A stretch of 64,000 nucleotides of DNA from CAWKDG01 sp963848355. Lineage in GTDB: Bacteria > Actinomycetota > Acidimicrobiia > Acidimicrobiales > UBA8190. How positions within the stretch are numbered: the first letter of the stretch is position 1; every line of letters starts with the position of its first letter. Positions 62,391-64,000 of this stretch are shown here, in pieces. A model generated the notes under the pieces. It was given only the letters and a program-made list of their open reading frames with translations. It was not told where the DNA came from and made no database searches. The DNA lies in NCBI GenBank assembly GCA_963848355.1, contig CAWKDG010000012.1, forward strand, positions 496,001-560,000, in the 5' to 3' direction. The translations under genes were made by a program, and so were the position numbers.

Positions 62391-62807
62391 CTACGCCTGG
62401 AGGCGACGGCGGTTGCGGCTCCGTCGCAACAGCACTCCACCGACGACCAGGGCCCCGAATCCCCCCGCCGTCAGCTCCTCGACGTCGGCGCCGGTGAACG
62501 GCAGGCTGCCTGACCCGGTCGACTGCGCCGTCGTCGTGGCGCCGCTACCGGACGATCCCGATCCTCCCGACGATTTCGTCACCGGTGCGCGCGTCCCACC
62601 GCTTCCCCCTTTTCCGCCCTGGCTTCCACCGCTGCCGCCGCTTCCGCCTTGGTTCCCACTGCCACCGCCGCTCCCGGTGCCGAGCGTCGTCGTCGTACAG
62701 CCGGTGTAACAGGTGGAATCGGCAGAGGCCGCCACGGAGGAAACGCCCACGACGGCGAGAACCGTCAGCGCGGCGCCGAGTCCCCGACCGAGCCTTTTCG
62801 TTGTCAT
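62391..62807 (-). CDS. LPXTG cell-wall-anchored Gly/Ser-rich protein
   Basis: 138 residues from the ATG at 62807 (GAGGGC upstream). Signal peptide to about residue 30 (ASAD), then a CYTGC pair, a Gly/Ser/Thr-rich stretch (about 45-100) and the sorting signal LPFTG (102-106), a hydrophobic helix and a basic tail RRSRNRRR. Sortase would cut after Thr105 and join the protein to the wall. The sortase at 41096 is the only one seen. The Gly-Ser stretch is a spacer rather than a domain. Function unknown. Confidence 0.85.
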   Translation of the reverse strand: MTTKRLGRGLGAALTVLAVVGVSSVAASADSTCYTGCTTTTLGTGSGGGSGNQGGSGGSGGSQGGKGGSGGTRAPVTKSSGGSGSSGSGATTTAQSTGSGSLPFTGADVEELTAGGFGALVVGGVLLRRSRNRRRLQA

Positions 62808-63189
62808 GCCCTCATCCCTTGTCCCCACCAGTTGTCTCGATCCGTCTGGTGGATGATCTCGTCTCTGGTCGACTCGTCGACAATGGCTTTGACATTTCCG
62901 CACCGCGCCTGGTCGGCGTCGTCAATCTACGTTGTCGCGCGCACGCGCGCGTTCATCCTCGACGACCGGATCGCGCCGCGTGAAAGGTACCGGACCGGTG
63001 TCGCGTTTCCTGTGGAGAGACCTGTGGAAAGGCCTGGGGATGAGGCTGTGGACGATCGCCGCATTTTCCGATTTGTCGGCATTTTCCCGCACCTCGTGGG
63101 CGCGGCGCGACGCATCGTGCCCTGCGTTGCTCCCAACACCGCGACCGGTTCCGACCGAAAAAAATTTTCCTGACCCGGTGATCAGTCGG
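62808..63189. other. 382-bp intergenic region with a periodic repeat array
   Basis: No gene seen. Contains a CCACCAG/CTGGTGG inverted repeat (about 62825-62851), an alternating CG/CA run (about 62935-62950) and the 12-bp array listed next. It must hold the promoter of the LPXTG gene (minus). Confidence 0.5.
63009..63056. repeat. 4 x 12-bp iteron-like array with TGTGGA cores
   Basis: TGTGGA occurs at 63011, 63023 and 63047 and TGGGGA at 63035, exactly 12 nt apart; units are CCTGTGGAGAGA, CCTGTGGAAAGG, CCTGGGGATGAG, GCTGTGGACGAT. The core resembles half of a DnaA box (TGTGGATAA) but none is a full match. Direct, phased repeats suggest a protein-binding site. Confidence 0.7.
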
Positions 63190-63867
63190 TCACTGTGGCG
63201 CGTGTTGCTGTTGTGACCTTCCCGCGGTGGCCACCCAGCCGCCACCGGCCACGTACTGCTTGATCACCTTGGCCGGGACACCGACAGCCACACTGTGATC
63301 AGGGAGGTCGCCGACCACGACCGACCCGGCACCGACGGCGACATTGCGCCCGATGTGCGCGCCGGGGAGGACGATCACTCCGGTGCCCAACCAGCTCCCC
63401 GAGCCGATCGACACGCTCGACTCCACCGGCCACTGACGGCCGATGGGCAGGTCGGGATCGTCGTAGGTGTGGTTCTGGTCGGTGATGTACACGTACGGCC
63501 CCGTCTGGATGTCGTCGCCGATCTCGATGCAGAAATGCCCGACGATGTAGCTGCCCTGGCCGATCAGGGTCCGGTCCCCGATGGAGACGACGGGATCGCT
63601 CACCATCTCCTGGCCCGGCGCCATCCCCGCCGTCAGGGATACGTGGGGCCCGATCATCGTGTGGGAGCCGATCCGGATCCACCGCTCGTTGTAGATCGCC
63701 CCCGGGGGGAAGGCGATGATGCTGCCCTGGCCGAAGGCCCCGAACCGCCGGCCCCGCCGGTCGTCGGGACCGATGGCGCCGAGGTGACCGACCCACTCGT
63801 GTGTCGTCCCGATCACGGCCGACGCCATCCGGCGCAGCCAGGGCGGGACCTGCTCGGGTGTCACCAC
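63190..63867 (-). CDS. Hexapeptide-repeat acyltransferase (left-handed beta-helix)
   Basis: 225 residues (GTG start; weak site). Successive hexapeptide turns: IRIGSHTMIGPHVSLTAG, VSIGDRTLIGQGSYIVG, IEIGDDIQTGPYVYITDQNHTYDDP, VSIGSGSWLGTGVIVLPG, AHIGRNVAVGAGSVVVG. The DQNHTY segment is typical of the O-acetyltransferase/WbbJ-like group, with His as catalytic residue. The basic N-terminus carries a possible helix. It probably O-acetylates a sugar or glycan. It is separate from the carrier-protein operon, beyond the LPXTG gene. Confidence 0.85.
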   Translation of the reverse strand: MVTPEQVPPWLRRMASAVIGTTHEWVGHLGAIGPDDRRGRRFGAFGQGSIIAFPPGAIYNERWIRIGSHTMIGPHVSLTAGMAPGQEMVSDPVVSIGDRTLIGQGSYIVGHFCIEIGDDIQTGPYVYITDQNHTYDDPDLPIGRQWPVESSVSIGSGSWLGTGVIVLPGAHIGRNVAVGAGSVVVGDLPDHSVAVGVPAKVIKQYVAGGGWVATAGRSQQQHAPQ

Positions 63868-63877
63868 CGCCAGGACG

Positions 63878-64000
63878 CTAACCCACCCGCGTAAAGGCGA
63901 AGACCTCGGCCACGTAGGTCATGGCCAGGGGCGACGGCGCCGCCGCCGCCACCTCGCGCACCCGGTCGAGAAACCTCGCCCGGTCGCCGTCGGACAGCGC
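63878..64000 (-). CDS. C-terminal end of an unidentified protein
   Basis: The last 40 codons of a gene running off the window edge, ending PLAMTYVAEVFAFTRVG then TAG. The sequence is compatible with the end of a class I SAM-dependent methyltransferase, but too short to be sure. It is 10 bp upstream of the acyltransferase start and probably co-transcribed. Confidence 0.55.
   Translation of the reverse strand, partial: ALSDGDRARFLDRVREVAAAAPSPLAMTYVAEVFAFTRVG

Noticed and set aside
62935..62952. Alternating CG/CA tract as Z-DNA-forming element
   Set aside because: Short and expected by chance at this GC content; no link to a feature.

Overview
The window is high-GC DNA with many GTG and TTG starts, dense coding on both strands, a class D/E-like sortase with an LPXTG substrate, and a complete set of type IV pilus motor proteins (PilB, PilC, PilT). 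Together with numerous secreted repeat proteins (DUF11, FG-GAP, PQQ-like propeller, TIG), this suggests a Gram-positive-type actinobacterium, most like the Acidimicrobiia. That placement is inference: no rRNA or other marker gene is present. No tRNA, rRNA, CRISPR array or intact mobile element was seen.

Layout. 1-19,220 is a surface-protein region: the end of a Cys-rich repeat protein, an FG-GAP propeller, a 313-residue secreted protein, and a giant secreted protein of about 4,940 residues. The giant has about 36 DUF11 domains, and its head is a second copy of the module in the 313-residue protein. A lipoprotein follows. 19,360-29,633 is a type IV pilus locus: two small genes and a prepilin on the minus strand, then PilB, PilC, a second paralogous prepilin, a strong hairpin, and three minor-pilin-like genes, one ending in an adhesin-like module and one carrying an Ig-like domain. 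30,026-33,643 holds a beta-helix/TIG secreted protein, a decayed IS30-type transposase remnant and a secreted GATase-like/G1-peptidase-like fusion whose catalytic pair looks replaced. 33,865-45,165 is a signalling block: DUF429 protein, PilT with a coupled unknown protein, a response regulator broken by a frameshift, a large hybrid histidine kinase, a sortase, and a PAS-GGDEF-EAL protein split by another frameshift. 45,556-54,022 holds mixed metabolic and secreted genes: ketosynthase, peroxiredoxin, PQQ-like propeller, pirin, S51 peptidase, SnoaL-like protein, BioF2-type acyltransferase and a small TIG protein.

53-62 kb contains the most interesting set. It is a tight minus-strand run of AcpS, carrier protein, acyl-CoA-dehydrogenase-like flavoprotein, class-II-aaRS-like amino acid:[carrier protein] ligase, DUF1839 protein, GH2 glycosidase and a tandem alpha/beta hydrolase. 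It reads as a pathway that loads an amino acid onto a carrier protein, may oxidise it there, and passes it to an unknown acceptor, perhaps a cell-surface glycan. The end of the window has an LPXTG protein, a 4 x 12-bp repeat array, a hexapeptide acyltransferase and the tail of a further gene.
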